NCBI GenBank assembly: GCA_023301015.1
Contig: JALZVI010000072.1
Location: 1 to 6,498, forward strand
DNA length: 6,498 nt
Source of the DNA: Rickettsiales bacterium
GTDB lineage: Bacteria; Pseudomonadota; Alphaproteobacteria; Rickettsiales; 21-14-0-20-44-7
Reading direction: 5' to 3'
Part shown: one piece after another, positions 1 through 6,473 of the stretch
Layout: every line of letters begins with the position of its first letter
How positions within the stretch are numbered: position 1 is the first letter of the stretch
The notes under the pieces: model-generated
The model's database searches: none
The model's input: only the letters and a program-made list of their open reading frames with translations
Told to the model about the DNA's origin: nothing
Translations under genes and position numbers: made by a program

Positions 1-188
1 ACGGAGATGATTAATGCAGCGCGTTCATAGGCGGTGATGTCGAGCAAAAATGCGACGATGCAAGCAACCACAAAAAGTCAAACTTCTTGGCGGAATGAGG
101 CCTCTTCACGATATGAATTTTTCAGGCCGCTTAGGGAATATCCAAAGGCGGAGATCACTCTGGCAATGCCAGTTTTTTCATTCTTCAT
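1..188 (-). pseudogene. dgkA: Diacylglycerol kinase (DgkA), interrupted by an in-frame TGA, 3' part beyond the window
   Basis: DgkA is a small trimeric inner-membrane kinase that phosphorylates diacylglycerol to phosphatidic acid, recycling lipid released by membrane-derived glucan or envelope synthesis. The minus strand read from ATG at 188-186 gives [18 protein letters not shown], then a GLKNSYREEASFRQEV segment, which follows the E. coli pattern TGFTRIIKAAGYSWKGLRAAW..EAAFRQE. Codon 37 (80-78) is TGA. The same frame then continues as LFVVACIVAFLLDITAYERA and LIIS to the window edge, matching the first membrane helix and the following LD..TR.LLIS segment of the family. Homology on both sides in one frame means a nonsense codon, not a frameshift. 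The ATG overlaps the carB stop (ATGA), so translation is probably coupled; there is no clear Shine-Dalgarno. The catalytic second half lies outside the window. Fifteen Trp codons in the other genes are all TGG, which argues against TGA being read as Trp. A sequencing error or local readthrough (TGA followed by C) remains possible. Confidence 0.8.
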
Positions 189-2014
189 GAGCCATAATTC
201 TGCAACGGCTCAACTTCAATTCCGCGCTCATGGACTGCTTCTAGTGCGGCGGCAATTGCTAGGCCACCTGCGATTGTGGTGGTGTAGGGGATTTTTTGTA
301 GGAGCGAAGTGTTGCGGATTGAGAAGCTGTCGGAGATGGCTTCAGCGCCGTCTGTGGTGTTTATAACCAGCTGAATTTCGCCGTTCTTCATGTTGTCGAC
401 AATATGTGGGCGGCCTTCGCGAACCTTATTTACGGCACGCACATCTGCTACACCCGCGGCTTTCATGGCGCGTGCTGTTCCGTGCGTTGCCACAATTTCA
501 TAGCCAAGTGCTGACAAGCGCTTTCCAGCTTCAATCGCGCGATCCTTGTCGCCTTCTTTCACCGAAATAAACACCGCGCCTTCCATTGGCAGAGCGTTCC
601 CAGCAGCAAGCTGAGCTTTGGCGAATGCCATGCCGAAATCTTTGTCCAGCCCCATCGCCTCACCTGTTGATTTCATTTCAGGCCCCAAAATCACATCCAC
701 CCCTTGGAAGCGAGCGAATGGGAAAACGGCTTCTTTCACGGCAACATGGTCTAGCTTTTTGTTGGTTAGAGCAAAGCTAGCCAAGGTCTTGCCAGCCATA
801 ATTTGTGCCGCAATTTTTGCCACAGGCTCGCCGATTGTTTTCGCCACAAACGGCACAGTTCTGGAAGCACGAGGGTTAACCTCAATCACATAAATCTCGC
901 CGTCTTTAAGGGCATATTGCACATTCATCAAACCAACAACATCCAATGCTATAGCCAGCTTTGAAGTTTCTTCGCGAACATCTTCAATTGTTTTATCATC
1001 CAAAGAATATGGCGGCAATGAACAGGCTGAATCACCAGAATGCACACCAGCTTCTTCGATATGCTGCATAATTCCTGCAACGAAAACATCCGTGCCGTCG
1101 CTCAAGCAATCAACATCAAGCTCAATTGCGTTTTGCAAATACATATCAATCAGCACTGGGCTTTCAAATAGCTTGCCGCGGAACTGAATTTGCATTTCAC
1201 GAATCCAATCCTCAAGCTCTCCCGTGTTAGCAATAATCGCCATCGCGCGACCACCTAGAACATATGACGGGCGCACCAACACTGGGTAGCCAATCGCCTC
1301 GGCTTTTGGCACAACTTGCTCTTCATTCAGGGCAATGTCAGATTTTGGCTGCTTCAGATTTAGCTTGTCGAGAAGGTCACGGAAACGCTCACGATCCTCT
1401 GCCAGATCAATCGCATCTGGCTGCGTGCCGAGAATTGGAATTCCCGCATCCAAAAGAGCCTGTGAAAGCTTCAACGGAGTTTGCCCGCCAAATTGTACAA
1501 TAACGCCCAAAAGCTCACCTGCTTCCATTTCTTTCATGCAAATTTCAATCACGTGCTCAGCCGTTAGTGGCTCAAAATATAGGCGGTCTGAGGTGTCATA
1601 ATCGGTCGAAACTGTCTCTGGGTTGCAGTTGACCATAATGGCCTCAATGTCCATTTCCTTCATCGCATAGGCTGCGTGCACGCATGTGTAGTCAAATTCA
1701 ATGCCTTGGCCGATGCGGTTTGGACCACCACCTAGGATGATAACTTTTTTGCGCTCAGAAACTTCTGCCTCACACTCAGGCGCGTTCACCCCGTCGCCTT
1801 CATAGCAGCTATACATATAGGCCGTGGAGGCCGCGAACTCTGCCGCGCAAGAATCAACCCGCTTATACACAGGGCGAATGCCATGCTCATGGCGCTGGCC
1901 ACGAATTTCTTGCTCGCTAGAACCAGTTAGTTCCGCGATTCTCGAGTCAGAAAACCCGAGTTTTTTATATTTGAGAAGATCAGCTTTTTTAATATTTTTT
2001 GACATTAAAAACAT
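185..2014 (-). CDS. carB: Carbamoyl-phosphate synthase large subunit, C-terminal half only (split or truncated carB)
   Basis: CarB makes carbamoyl phosphate for pyrimidines and arginine. This 609-residue protein aligns with about residue 470 to the end of the ~1073-residue E. coli protein. In order: second part of the oligomerisation domain (about 5-75, with [12 protein letters not shown] and [14 protein letters not shown]); the second ATP-grasp synthetase that phosphorylates carbamate (about 90-470, with [15 protein letters not shown] at 95-109, [11 protein letters not shown] at 248-258, [15 protein letters not shown] at 318-332 and [12 protein letters not shown] at 378-389); and the allosteric MGS-type domain (about 478-609), where T510, T513, K530 and N552-T554 match E. 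coli UMP/effector residues. The glutamine-coupled bicarbonate-phosphorylating half is absent, and a TAA at 2020-2018 blocks the frame upstream. A second ATG at 2005 gives MSKNIKK and may be the true start; neither has a clear Shine-Dalgarno. The intact ORF and effector site suggest a working subunit whose partner is encoded elsewhere, like the CarB1/CarB2 pairs of some archaea and Aquifex. A truncated remnant or misassembly is the alternative. Confidence 0.93.
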   Translation of the reverse strand: MFLMSKNIKKADLLKYKKLGFSDSRIAELTGSSEQEIRGQRHEHGIRPVYKRVDSCAAEFAASTAYMYSCYEGDGVNAPECEAEVSERKKVIILGGGPNRIGQGIEFDYTCVHAAYAMKEMDIEAIMVNCNPETVSTDYDTSDRLYFEPLTAEHVIEICMKEMEAGELLGVIVQFGGQTPLKLSQALLDAGIPILGTQPDAIDLAEDRERFRDLLDKLNLKQPKSDIALNEEQVVPKAEAIGYPVLVRPSYVLGGRAMAIIANTGELEDWIREMQIQFRGKLFESPVLIDMYLQNAIELDVDCLSDGTDVFVAGIMQHIEEAGVHSGDSACSLPPYSLDDKTIEDVREETSKLAIALDVVGLMNVQYALKDGEIYVIEVNPRASRTVPFVAKTIGEPVAKIAAQIMAGKTLASFALTNKKLDHVAVKEAVFPFARFQGVDVILGPEMKSTGEAMGLDKDFGMAFAKAQLAAGNALPMEGAVFISVKEGDKDRAIEAGKRLSALGYEIVATHGTARAMKAAGVADVRAVNKVREGRPHIVDNMKNGEIQLVINTTDGAEAISDSFSIRNTSLLQKIPYTTTIAGGLAIAAALEAVHERGIEVEPLQNYGS

Positions 2015-2044
2015 TATTTAAAGCAAAAGGTTTTTGCTGTCTAT
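2015..2044 (-). promoter_or_regulatory. Hairpin and possible promoter just upstream of the half carB
   Basis: A perfect 7-bp inverted repeat with a 3-nt loop, AGCAAAAGGTTTTTGCT on the plus strand (2022-2038), lies 8 bp upstream of the first carB ATG. Read on the minus strand, TAGACA (2044-2039, 5/6 to the -35 consensus) is followed after 17 nt by TAAATA (2021-2016, only 3/6 to -10). If real, this would start transcription at or just upstream of the ATG codons, giving a very short leader or none, and would let the half gene be expressed independently. The -10 is weak, so the promoter is tentative; the inverted repeat itself is plain in the sequence. The hairpin lacks a following U-run on the minus strand, so it is not an obvious terminator for the gene upstream. 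Confidence 0.3.
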
Positions 2045-2055
2045 AGGAGTTTTTT

Positions 2056-2149
2056 AATTTCCTCCCCGCTCGCCTGCTGGCTCGCAGACTGAGGAAGTGC
2101 TTCGCACGCTCAAGGCTGGCAAGTCCTGCTGGCCTTGTGGGACGGAATT
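2056..2149. repeat. GC-rich imperfect palindrome between the PBP1A gene and carB
   Basis: This intergenic block is about 60% GC, while the sequence on its left is strongly AT-rich. Its ends are inverted: AATT-T-CC-TCCC (2056-2066) pairs with GGGA-C-GG-AATT (2139-2149), with one bulged base on each arm. Outside this, TTTT at 2050-2053 can pair with AAAA at 2152-2155. Inside, GGC and GCAG segments on the left can pair with CTGC and GCC on the right, and the core TGAG-gaa-GTGC-ttc-GCAC-g-CTCA (about 2090-2112) forms a hairpin. The block ends exactly beside the PBP1A stop codon. No T-run follows the stem on either strand, so it is not a standard rho-independent terminator. It lacks tRNA features such as a T-loop GGTTCGA motif. 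It could be a dispersed palindromic (REP-like) element; no second copy is visible in this window. Confidence 0.5.
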
Positions 2150-4213
2150 CTAAAACCCTAGCAAGCTATCCCAAAATCCTTGCGAACCATCGCCACTATC
2201 TTTCCACGGAGTGCCTTCTACTTTTGTATACGGGTTCACGTCCAGATTTTTCGGTGGGGTTTGCGCTAGAGCTGCTTGCATATATTCGCGCCAAATCTTT
2301 GTTGGCAACCCGCCACCCGTTATCTTCTTAGTTTTGGAGTTGTCGTCGTTCCCAACCCAAACTCCCGTCACTAGCTCGGGTGTATAGCCCACAAACCATG
2401 CATCGCGAGAATCTTGGCTGGTGCCTGTTTTCCCTGCCGCATCGCGCCCGAAATTCGCGCCTCTTGCCGTACCACCCTTCACCACTTCGATCAACATTGA
2501 GTTCATCATTTTCACTGAGTTTTTACCCAGCACGCCCATCCGATAATCGCCCTCGCGCTCATACAAAACATCGCCATCTTTGCCCCGCACCTGCGTGATT
2601 ACATAAGGTGCAACGGCGTTTCCGTTGTTTGGTAAATGCGCGAATGATTGCACCATTTCAAGCAGCGTGACCTCCGACGAACCAAGCGCCACACTCGGTA
2701 CGTTTTTCATAGCAGACTTCACACCCATGCGCCGCGCCAGAGAAATTACGCGCTCGCGGCCGATTTTTTCTGACAAGCGGGCGGTTGCGACATTCAGCGA
2801 TTTTTTCAACGCATATTTCATCGTCACATCGCCATTATATTTTCCATTATAATTCTTCGGCGCCCAAGTGCGGCCACCTGTGCGGATGGAGAATCTGTCA
2901 TCGGAAATCAGAGAATTAGGCGTCATTCCGCGCTCTAATGCAGCCATATATACAAATAGCTTAAAGAGAGACCCAGGCTGGCGTTTGGCTTGAGTTGCGC
3001 GGTTAAACTGACTTTCAGAATAATCAACGCCGCCCACCATTGCCAAAACCGCACCATTTGGGCGCATCGACAAAATTGAGGCTTGTGAAACGTCATACTC
3101 CGCTTGGTTCTGCAAAATATTCCCTACCACAGCGTCTTCAGCAAATTTTTGCAAACCGGGTTGAAAAGTTGTTTTCACCACCAAATTCAAGTTATCCTTA
3201 TTCTGATAATATTCTGGCAAAACCTCCATCACATAATCGGCGAAATAGCGTGAGCTTTCACGAACTTTAGAAATTGCCACTTGAGTCCCTTGCGCCAATG
3301 CCCGCTTTCGTTCGCGCTCGGTTAGCTTGTCAGCCGCCACCATCGCCATCAGCACAGTCTCCGTTCTGTCAGCCGCAGCACGTGGGTTGTTGGTTGGGGA
3401 ATATGTTGTTGGGGCTTTGAGCAAACCAGCAATCATCGCCGCTTCATAATTGTTCAAATTGCGCACAGGCTTGTTGAAATATTTCCGCGCAGCAGCGTCC
3501 ACTCCATAAATTCCCGCGCCCAGATAAACGCGGTTCATATACATGCTCAAAATCTGCTCTTTGGAAAATTTATTCTCGAGATACAGCGCCAAAATAGCTT
3601 CTTGCACCTTGCGTTTCAGCGCTCTTTCGGGCTTTAGAAACACAATTTTTGCAAGCTGCTGAGTGATGGTTGAGCCACCCTGTACAACTCTTCCAGCACG
3701 CATATTCACATACATCGCCCGCGCTAGACCAAGTGGGTCAACGCCAAAATGGCTGAAAAAGCGGCGGTCTTCGGTGGCCGTCACAGCATCAATCAGGTTT
3801 TGCGGCAGGCCTTCATATTCCACATATTCGGTGAATAGATCGCCATAAGTATGCACCAGCTCGCCATTTGCATCCAAAATTGTGATGCTCGGGCGCAGCT
3901 TGTTTTTGCTCCACTCATCAAGATCAGGCAGGTCATGCCCATAATATGTCACTACAAAAAAGCCTAATATGAAGCCAAGCGCGCTCAAAAGGAGGAATGA
4001 TTTGAAGCAGAATTTGAACAAACGCCATTTCCAGCTACGTTTTTTCTTCATACCCTTAGGCGGCTTTTTGCCTCCACCACCTTTCTTCTTAGGCTTGTTT
4101 TTGCTGTTCTTCTTATCCGAAACACGCAGTTGCCGCTCCGCCACCGCACCGCGCTTTTTCTTGGTTTTTGAGAAAGTCGGTTCTTTTTTCGGTGCTTTTT
4201 TCTTTCCAGCCAT
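2150..4213 (-). CDS. PBP1A-family bifunctional penicillin-binding protein (GT51 transglycosylase / transpeptidase)
   Basis: This class A penicillin-binding protein polymerises lipid II into glycan strands and cross-links the peptides in the periplasm. It has a lysine/glycine-rich cytoplasmic tail (1-65), one membrane anchor (about 66-91), a GT51 domain (about 110-290) and a penicillin-binding transpeptidase domain (about 375-650). GT51 motifs are complete: [12 protein letters not shown] with catalytic Glu148, [11 protein letters not shown] at 179-189, [13 protein letters not shown] with Glu205, and [20 protein letters not shown]. Transpeptidase motifs are also complete: S415-LF-K418 (in RQPGSLFK), S472-L-N474, and K595-TGT. 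At 687 residues it is shorter than E. coli PBP1a (850), consistent with lacking the large inserted domain; it resembles the compact form I associate with alphaproteobacteria. The start at 4213 is supported by AGGA at 4223-4220, six bases upstream. It is divergent from cyaY and stops directly beside the palindromic block. Symbols mrcA or pbp1A are sometimes used; I leave it blank because the exact paralogue is not certain. Confidence 0.95.
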   Translation of the reverse strand: MAGKKKAPKKEPTFSKTKKKRGAVAERQLRVSDKKNSKNKPKKKGGGGKKPPKGMKKKRSWKWRLFKFCFKSFLLLSALGFILGFFVVTYYGHDLPDLDEWSKNKLRPSITILDANGELVHTYGDLFTEYVEYEGLPQNLIDAVTATEDRRFFSHFGVDPLGLARAMYVNMRAGRVVQGGSTITQQLAKIVFLKPERALKRKVQEAILALYLENKFSKEQILSMYMNRVYLGAGIYGVDAAARKYFNKPVRNLNNYEAAMIAGLLKAPTTYSPTNNPRAAADRTETVLMAMVAADKLTERERKRALAQGTQVAISKVRESSRYFADYVMEVLPEYYQNKDNLNLVVKTTFQPGLQKFAEDAVVGNILQNQAEYDVSQASILSMRPNGAVLAMVGGVDYSESQFNRATQAKRQPGSLFKLFVYMAALERGMTPNSLISDDRFSIRTGGRTWAPKNYNGKYNGDVTMKYALKKSLNVATARLSEKIGRERVISLARRMGVKSAMKNVPSVALGSSEVTLLEMVQSFAHLPNNGNAVAPYVITQVRGKDGDVLYEREGDYRMGVLGKNSVKMMNSMLIEVVKGGTARGANFGRDAAGKTGTSQDSRDAWFVGYTPELVTGVWVGNDDNSKTKKITGGGLPTKIWREYMQAALAQTPPKNLDVNPYTKVEGTPWKDSGDGSQGFWDSLLGF

Positions 4214-4239
4214 GATTTATCCTATATATTAAATTCATT
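4214..4239. promoter_or_regulatory. Shared 26-bp divergent control region of the PBP1A gene and cyaY
   Basis: Only 26 AT-rich bases separate the two head-to-head start codons, so promoters must lie here and inside the opposing coding regions. On the plus strand TATATT (4225-4230, 5/6 to -10) with TTTCCA (4203-4208, 4/6 to -35) at 16-nt spacing would start transcription within a few bases of the cyaY ATG, implying a leaderless mRNA; cyaY indeed has no Shine-Dalgarno. On the minus strand AGGA (4223-4220) is a ribosome binding site for the PBP1A gene, and its promoter probably lies within the start of cyaY. The AGGA is direct; the promoter placement is tentative. Confidence 0.35.
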
Positions 4240-4557
4240 ATGGAAGAAACGAAATTTCAATCAATAGCAAACAACTACCTCCAAAACATGCTCGACTTTT
4301 TCGAGAAGCTGGAAGAAACGCACGACATCTCACCAGAGCTGGATAGCGGTGTTTTGAACGTGATTATGCCTGACGACAGGGAATATGTGATTAATAAGCA
4401 CACACCCAGCCGCCAAATCTGGGTTAGTTCGCCATACACAGGCGCGGGCTATTTTGAACCAAACGGCGATGAATTCACGCCCAAAAGGGCTGTGAAAGAA
4501 GCAGAAGGCAAAACTTTGTTTGACTTTATTGCTGAGGAAGTTAAATCACGACTATAA
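4240..4557 (+). CDS. cyaY: Iron donor protein CyaY (bacterial frataxin)
   Basis: Frataxin/CyaY binds iron weakly and modulates the cysteine desulfurase IscS-IscU complex in Fe-S cluster assembly in the cytoplasm. The 105-residue length matches E. coli CyaY (106). The fold is visible in order: an N-terminal helix rich in acidic residues (about 2-26: D19, E22, E25, E26, the usual iron-binding acidic ridge), a GVLNVIMP strand (37-44), the core REYVINKHTPSRQIWVSS (47-64) containing the invariant Trp61, and a C-terminal helix (about 91-104, LFDFIAEEVKSRL). The YVINK.TP..QIW.SSP stretch is strikingly close to human frataxin (YVINKQTPNKQIWLSSP) and further from E. coli CyaY (IIINRQEPLHQVWLA), as expected for an alphaproteobacterial relative of mitochondria. 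It stands alone with no isc or suf genes nearby, is divergent from the PBP1A gene, and is followed by an independent promoter. The start is the only sensible ATG. Confidence 0.93.
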   Translation: MEETKFQSIANNYLQNMLDFFEKLEETHDISPELDSGVLNVIMPDDREYVINKHTPSRQIWVSSPYTGAGYFEPNGDEFTPKRAVKEAEGKTLFDFIAEEVKSRL

Positions 4558-4592
4558 AGATAGTGTATATTCGCTTTATTTGATTAAAAGGA

Positions 4593-4650
4593 TTGAAAAA
4601 AACTTTTTCGTATCTATAATGTACAAACATAAACTCTTATAGGAGAGACA
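4593..4650 (+). promoter_or_regulatory. Sigma70-type promoter and ribosome binding site of the TAXI gene
   Basis: TTGAAA (4593-4598, 5/6 to -35) and a perfect TATAAT (4615-4620) are separated by 16 nt, predicting transcription from about 4627. AGGAGAG at 4641-4647 is a strong Shine-Dalgarno four to five bases before the ATG. The inverted repeat GAAAAAAACTTTTTC (4595-4609, 6-bp arms, 3-nt centre) overlaps the -35 and the spacer, where an operator could sit, though in A/T-rich DNA it may be chance. This is the best promoter in the window and suggests strong, independent expression of the binding protein. Confidence 0.8.
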
Positions 4651-5634
4651 ATGAAGAAAATGAATTTAATGTTCAGCCTAGCAATTATTGCAATGATGGC
4701 AATTTTTCCAACCAATTCACAAGCAGCCGACAGAGCTGCCGACAAGTTTATAACAATCGGAACCGGTGGCGTCACAGGCGTTTACTACCCAGCTGGCGGA
4801 GCAATTTGCCGCCTTATGAACAAGGGTCGCAAAAGCCACGGAATGCGCTGCACCGTTGAGTCTACTGAAGGTTCTATCGACAATATTGAGCAGTTGAAAT
4901 CAAACGATATCGATATCGCAGTTGCACAGAGTGACTGGCAATATCACGCATATAACGGCACTGACTATTTCAGCAACCGCAAACCACTCACACAGCTGCG
5001 CTCACTTTTCTCACTACATAGCGAGCCATTCACAGTAGTTGCCCGCAAAGATTCTGGCATCACAGATTTTGACGGCCTAAAAGGCAAACGCGTTAATGTT
5101 GGCGCAATTGGCTCAGGAATGCGCGCAACAATGGACTTCATTATGAAGCAAAAAGGTTGGGCATATAGCGATTTCTCTGAAGTTTCAGAACTCAAAGCCG
5201 CGGAACAAACTCAAGCACTTTGCGATGATCAAATTGACGTAATGGTTTATGCCGCTGGCCATCCAAACGGTGCGATTCAGGAAGTTACAACAACTTGCGA
5301 AACTGTAATCATCCCAGTTGAAGGCAAAGAAATTGACAGCCTAATCGCAGAAAACCCATACTACGCCTATACAGTTATCCCAGGCGGAATGTATTTGGGG
5401 ACGGATAAAGATGTAAAAACAATCGGCGTTAAAGCAACATTCGTGGCGACTAAGAGCCTAGGTGAAGAGGTTGTGTATCAGCTAGTGAAAGCCGTGTTCG
5501 ACAATTTCGACAGCTTCCGCACTTTGCACCCTGTGTTTGAAATTCTTGACCCACAACGCTTGGTTCACGAGGGCAACACAGCCCCATTGCACCCAGGCGC
5601 TGCGAAATATTTCAAAGAGAAAGGAATGCTTTAA
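4651..5634 (+). CDS. TAXI-family TRAP transporter solute-binding protein
   Basis: This is a periplasmic substrate-capture protein of the TRAP transporter group, TAXI type, whose members feed a fused DctQM-like membrane permease; several bind small dicarboxylates or amino acids, but the ligand cannot be read from this sequence. It has a clear Sec signal peptide: MKK, a hydrophobic core to about residue 19, and cleavage probably after SQA (25/26). The mature protein opens with the family hallmark FITIGTGGVTGVYYPAGGAI (33-52), followed by a TVESTEGSIDNIEQL segment (68-82) and DIAVAQSD (88-95). The later GLKGKRVNVGAIGSG (142-156) and HPNGAIQE (204-211) stretches also fit the family. The 327-residue length is typical. 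No TRAP membrane subunit lies on either side, so it is an orphan here and its permease must be elsewhere if it is a transporter component. It has its own strong promoter and Shine-Dalgarno, and ends 3 bp from the stop of the convergent gene. Confidence 0.93.
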   Translation: MKKMNLMFSLAIIAMMAIFPTNSQAADRAADKFITIGTGGVTGVYYPAGGAICRLMNKGRKSHGMRCTVESTEGSIDNIEQLKSNDIDIAVAQSDWQYHAYNGTDYFSNRKPLTQLRSLFSLHSEPFTVVARKDSGITDFDGLKGKRVNVGAIGSGMRATMDFIMKQKGWAYSDFSEVSELKAAEQTQALCDDQIDVMVYAAGHPNGAIQEVTTTCETVIIPVEGKEIDSLIAENPYYAYTVIPGGMYLGTDKDVKTIGVKATFVATKSLGEEVVYQLVKAVFDNFDSFRTLHPVFEILDPQRLVHEGNTAPLHPGAAKYFKEKGML

Positions 5635-5637
5635 AGC

Positions 5638-6099
5638 CTAGCGCTCTTTAGTTGGCGGCGGCGAATTCACAACTCCAGCAACAGTTGGAAATTTAGTGAT
5701 CTTACCAGGCGCGACCTTCTCGCCTACAATTTCAGATATAATACTGTCAGTAATCTCAAACTCTGGCAGAAATTTATTCACAAAATCTTTGAACTTCTCG
5801 TCAATAGAACATAGGACATTAAACAGCTGAGCATTGTCATTCGACTTCTCTTCAAGACTATCTAGACAATCAACCTCATCCAAGATATCTGATGCTAACG
5901 AGAGAATCTTTGTCATCTCACTGTCCCCAGAAACACCTCGAAGTGCTCCAGACGCAAACATAAACTTATCCGAAAAATATCCAGCTATACGCTTATAGCT
6001 TTCAGACGACATCGCCTCAGGCTGCGATCTTAAAATCACAGAACCGATATTATATTGCGTTATTCTACTAACAAAAGACACTTTTTCTACATTCCTCAT
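5638..6099 (-). CDS. Hypothetical protein, 153 residues, no recognised family
   Basis: I do not recognise this protein. It has no evident signal peptide, membrane segment, metal-binding cluster or repeat. The middle (about 60-125) is acidic and probably helical, rich in Asp, Glu, Leu and Ser (for example SLASDILDEVDCLDSLEEK), with two Cys residues; the C-terminus is a proline/lysine tail (NSPPPTKER). It is more AT-rich in codon choice than the carB and PBP1A genes. The start at 6099 lacks a Shine-Dalgarno. A TTGACA lies upstream on the same strand (6135-6130) but has no good -10 at proper spacing. It follows the EamA fragment by 32 bp on the same strand and converges on the TAXI gene with a 3-bp gap, so the two transcripts probably overlap at their ends. 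The long uninterrupted frame supports a real gene, perhaps lineage-specific. Confidence 0.65.
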   Translation of the reverse strand: MRNVEKVSFVSRITQYNIGSVILRSQPEAMSSESYKRIAGYFSDKFMFASGALRGVSGDSEMTKILSLASDILDEVDCLDSLEEKSNDNAQLFNVLCSIDEKFKDFVNKFLPEFEITDSIISEIVGEKVAPGKITKFPTVAGVVNSPPPTKER

Positions 6100-6131
6100 T
6101 TACATATAGTTAATTAACATTAACCGCAATG

Positions 6132-6473
6132 TCAAGGGGTTTTCTTGGCGAGGAGTCTACTCCATAGCTTCCGCGTTACCCCGCTGGCCAAGAAAACGCC
6201 TGCTGTCATCAGCACAACAAACACCCAGTCATTCTGTGTCGGCAACTCGCCTAGCAACGGGATTGCTAGCAGCGTCACCATCACTGGCACAAGGGCGGCG
6301 AAGGAAGACGCTGCGGACGCACCGATAATCTGCATCGCGCGGTTATAAATGACGAGAGATATCACGCTCACAAGCACACCTTGATACACCATCTGCTGCA
6401 CAGACTCAGCCAAAGGCAATGGGTGTGGGTTTTGGAGTTGATATATTAAGTACGGAATCGCAATCAGCAACAT
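6132..6473 (-). CDS. EamA/DMT-family transporter, C-terminal fragment
   Basis: EamA-domain (drug/metabolite transporter superfamily) proteins are inner-membrane carriers of about 300 residues with ten membrane helices in two repeats. This 113-residue ORF matches the end of the second repeat: MVYQGVLVSVISLVIYNRAM (28-47), then QIIGASAASSFAALVPVMVT and LLAIPLLGE (48-76), and a last helix (about 82-98) before the basic tail RKLWSRLLAKK. The GAS.A..F.ALVPV...L.....LGE pattern is the family signature. About two thirds of the protein is missing. Immediately before the ATG at 6473 the same frame contains TAA (6476-6474) and TAG (6488-6486), and the other frames of the last 25 bases do not resemble the expected helix. 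The ATG is therefore probably an internal codon of a broken gene, not a true start. The fragment may be a pseudogene, or an upstream part beyond the edge may be separated by the short palindromic insertion. Substrate unknown. Confidence 0.75.
   Translation of the reverse strand: MLLIAIPYLIYQLQNPHPLPLAESVQQMVYQGVLVSVISLVIYNRAMQIIGASAASSFAALVPVMVTLLAIPLLGELPTQNDWVFVVLMTAGVFLASGVTRKLWSRLLAKKTP

Noticed and set aside
78..80. TGA in dgkA read as tryptophan or selenocysteine
   Set aside because: All 15 Trp codons in the other genes are TGG, and carB and the EamA gene end with TGA where the families normally end. The position corresponds to small hydrophobic residues in E. coli DgkA, and no selenocysteine role is known for this family.
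34..366. Plus-strand open frame of 110 codons across the dgkA/carB junction
   Set aside because: It is antisense to clear DgkA and CarB homology and its translation is low-complexity (Arg/Leu/Trp-rich) with no family resemblance.
2056..2149. Possible tRNA or rho-independent terminator in the GC-rich intergenic block
   Set aside because: There is no T-loop GGTTCGA-type motif, acceptor stem or CCA, and no T-run follows the stem on either strand.
3969..4232. Plus-strand open frame of 87 codons with a run of Phe/Pro/Leu
   Set aside because: It is the antisense shadow of the lysine/glycine-rich tail and membrane anchor of the PBP1A-family protein.
5631..5650. TAAAG...CTTTA inverted repeat between the convergent stops as a bidirectional terminator
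   Set aside because: The stem is only 5 bp, AT-rich, with a 9-nt loop and no T-run, so it cannot be supported as a terminator.
6100..6135. Promoter for the 153-residue gene from TTGACA at 6135-6130
   Set aside because: The best -10-like hexamer (TATATG, 6108-6103) is 21 nt away, and at 17 nt the hexamer matches only 2 of 6 bases.
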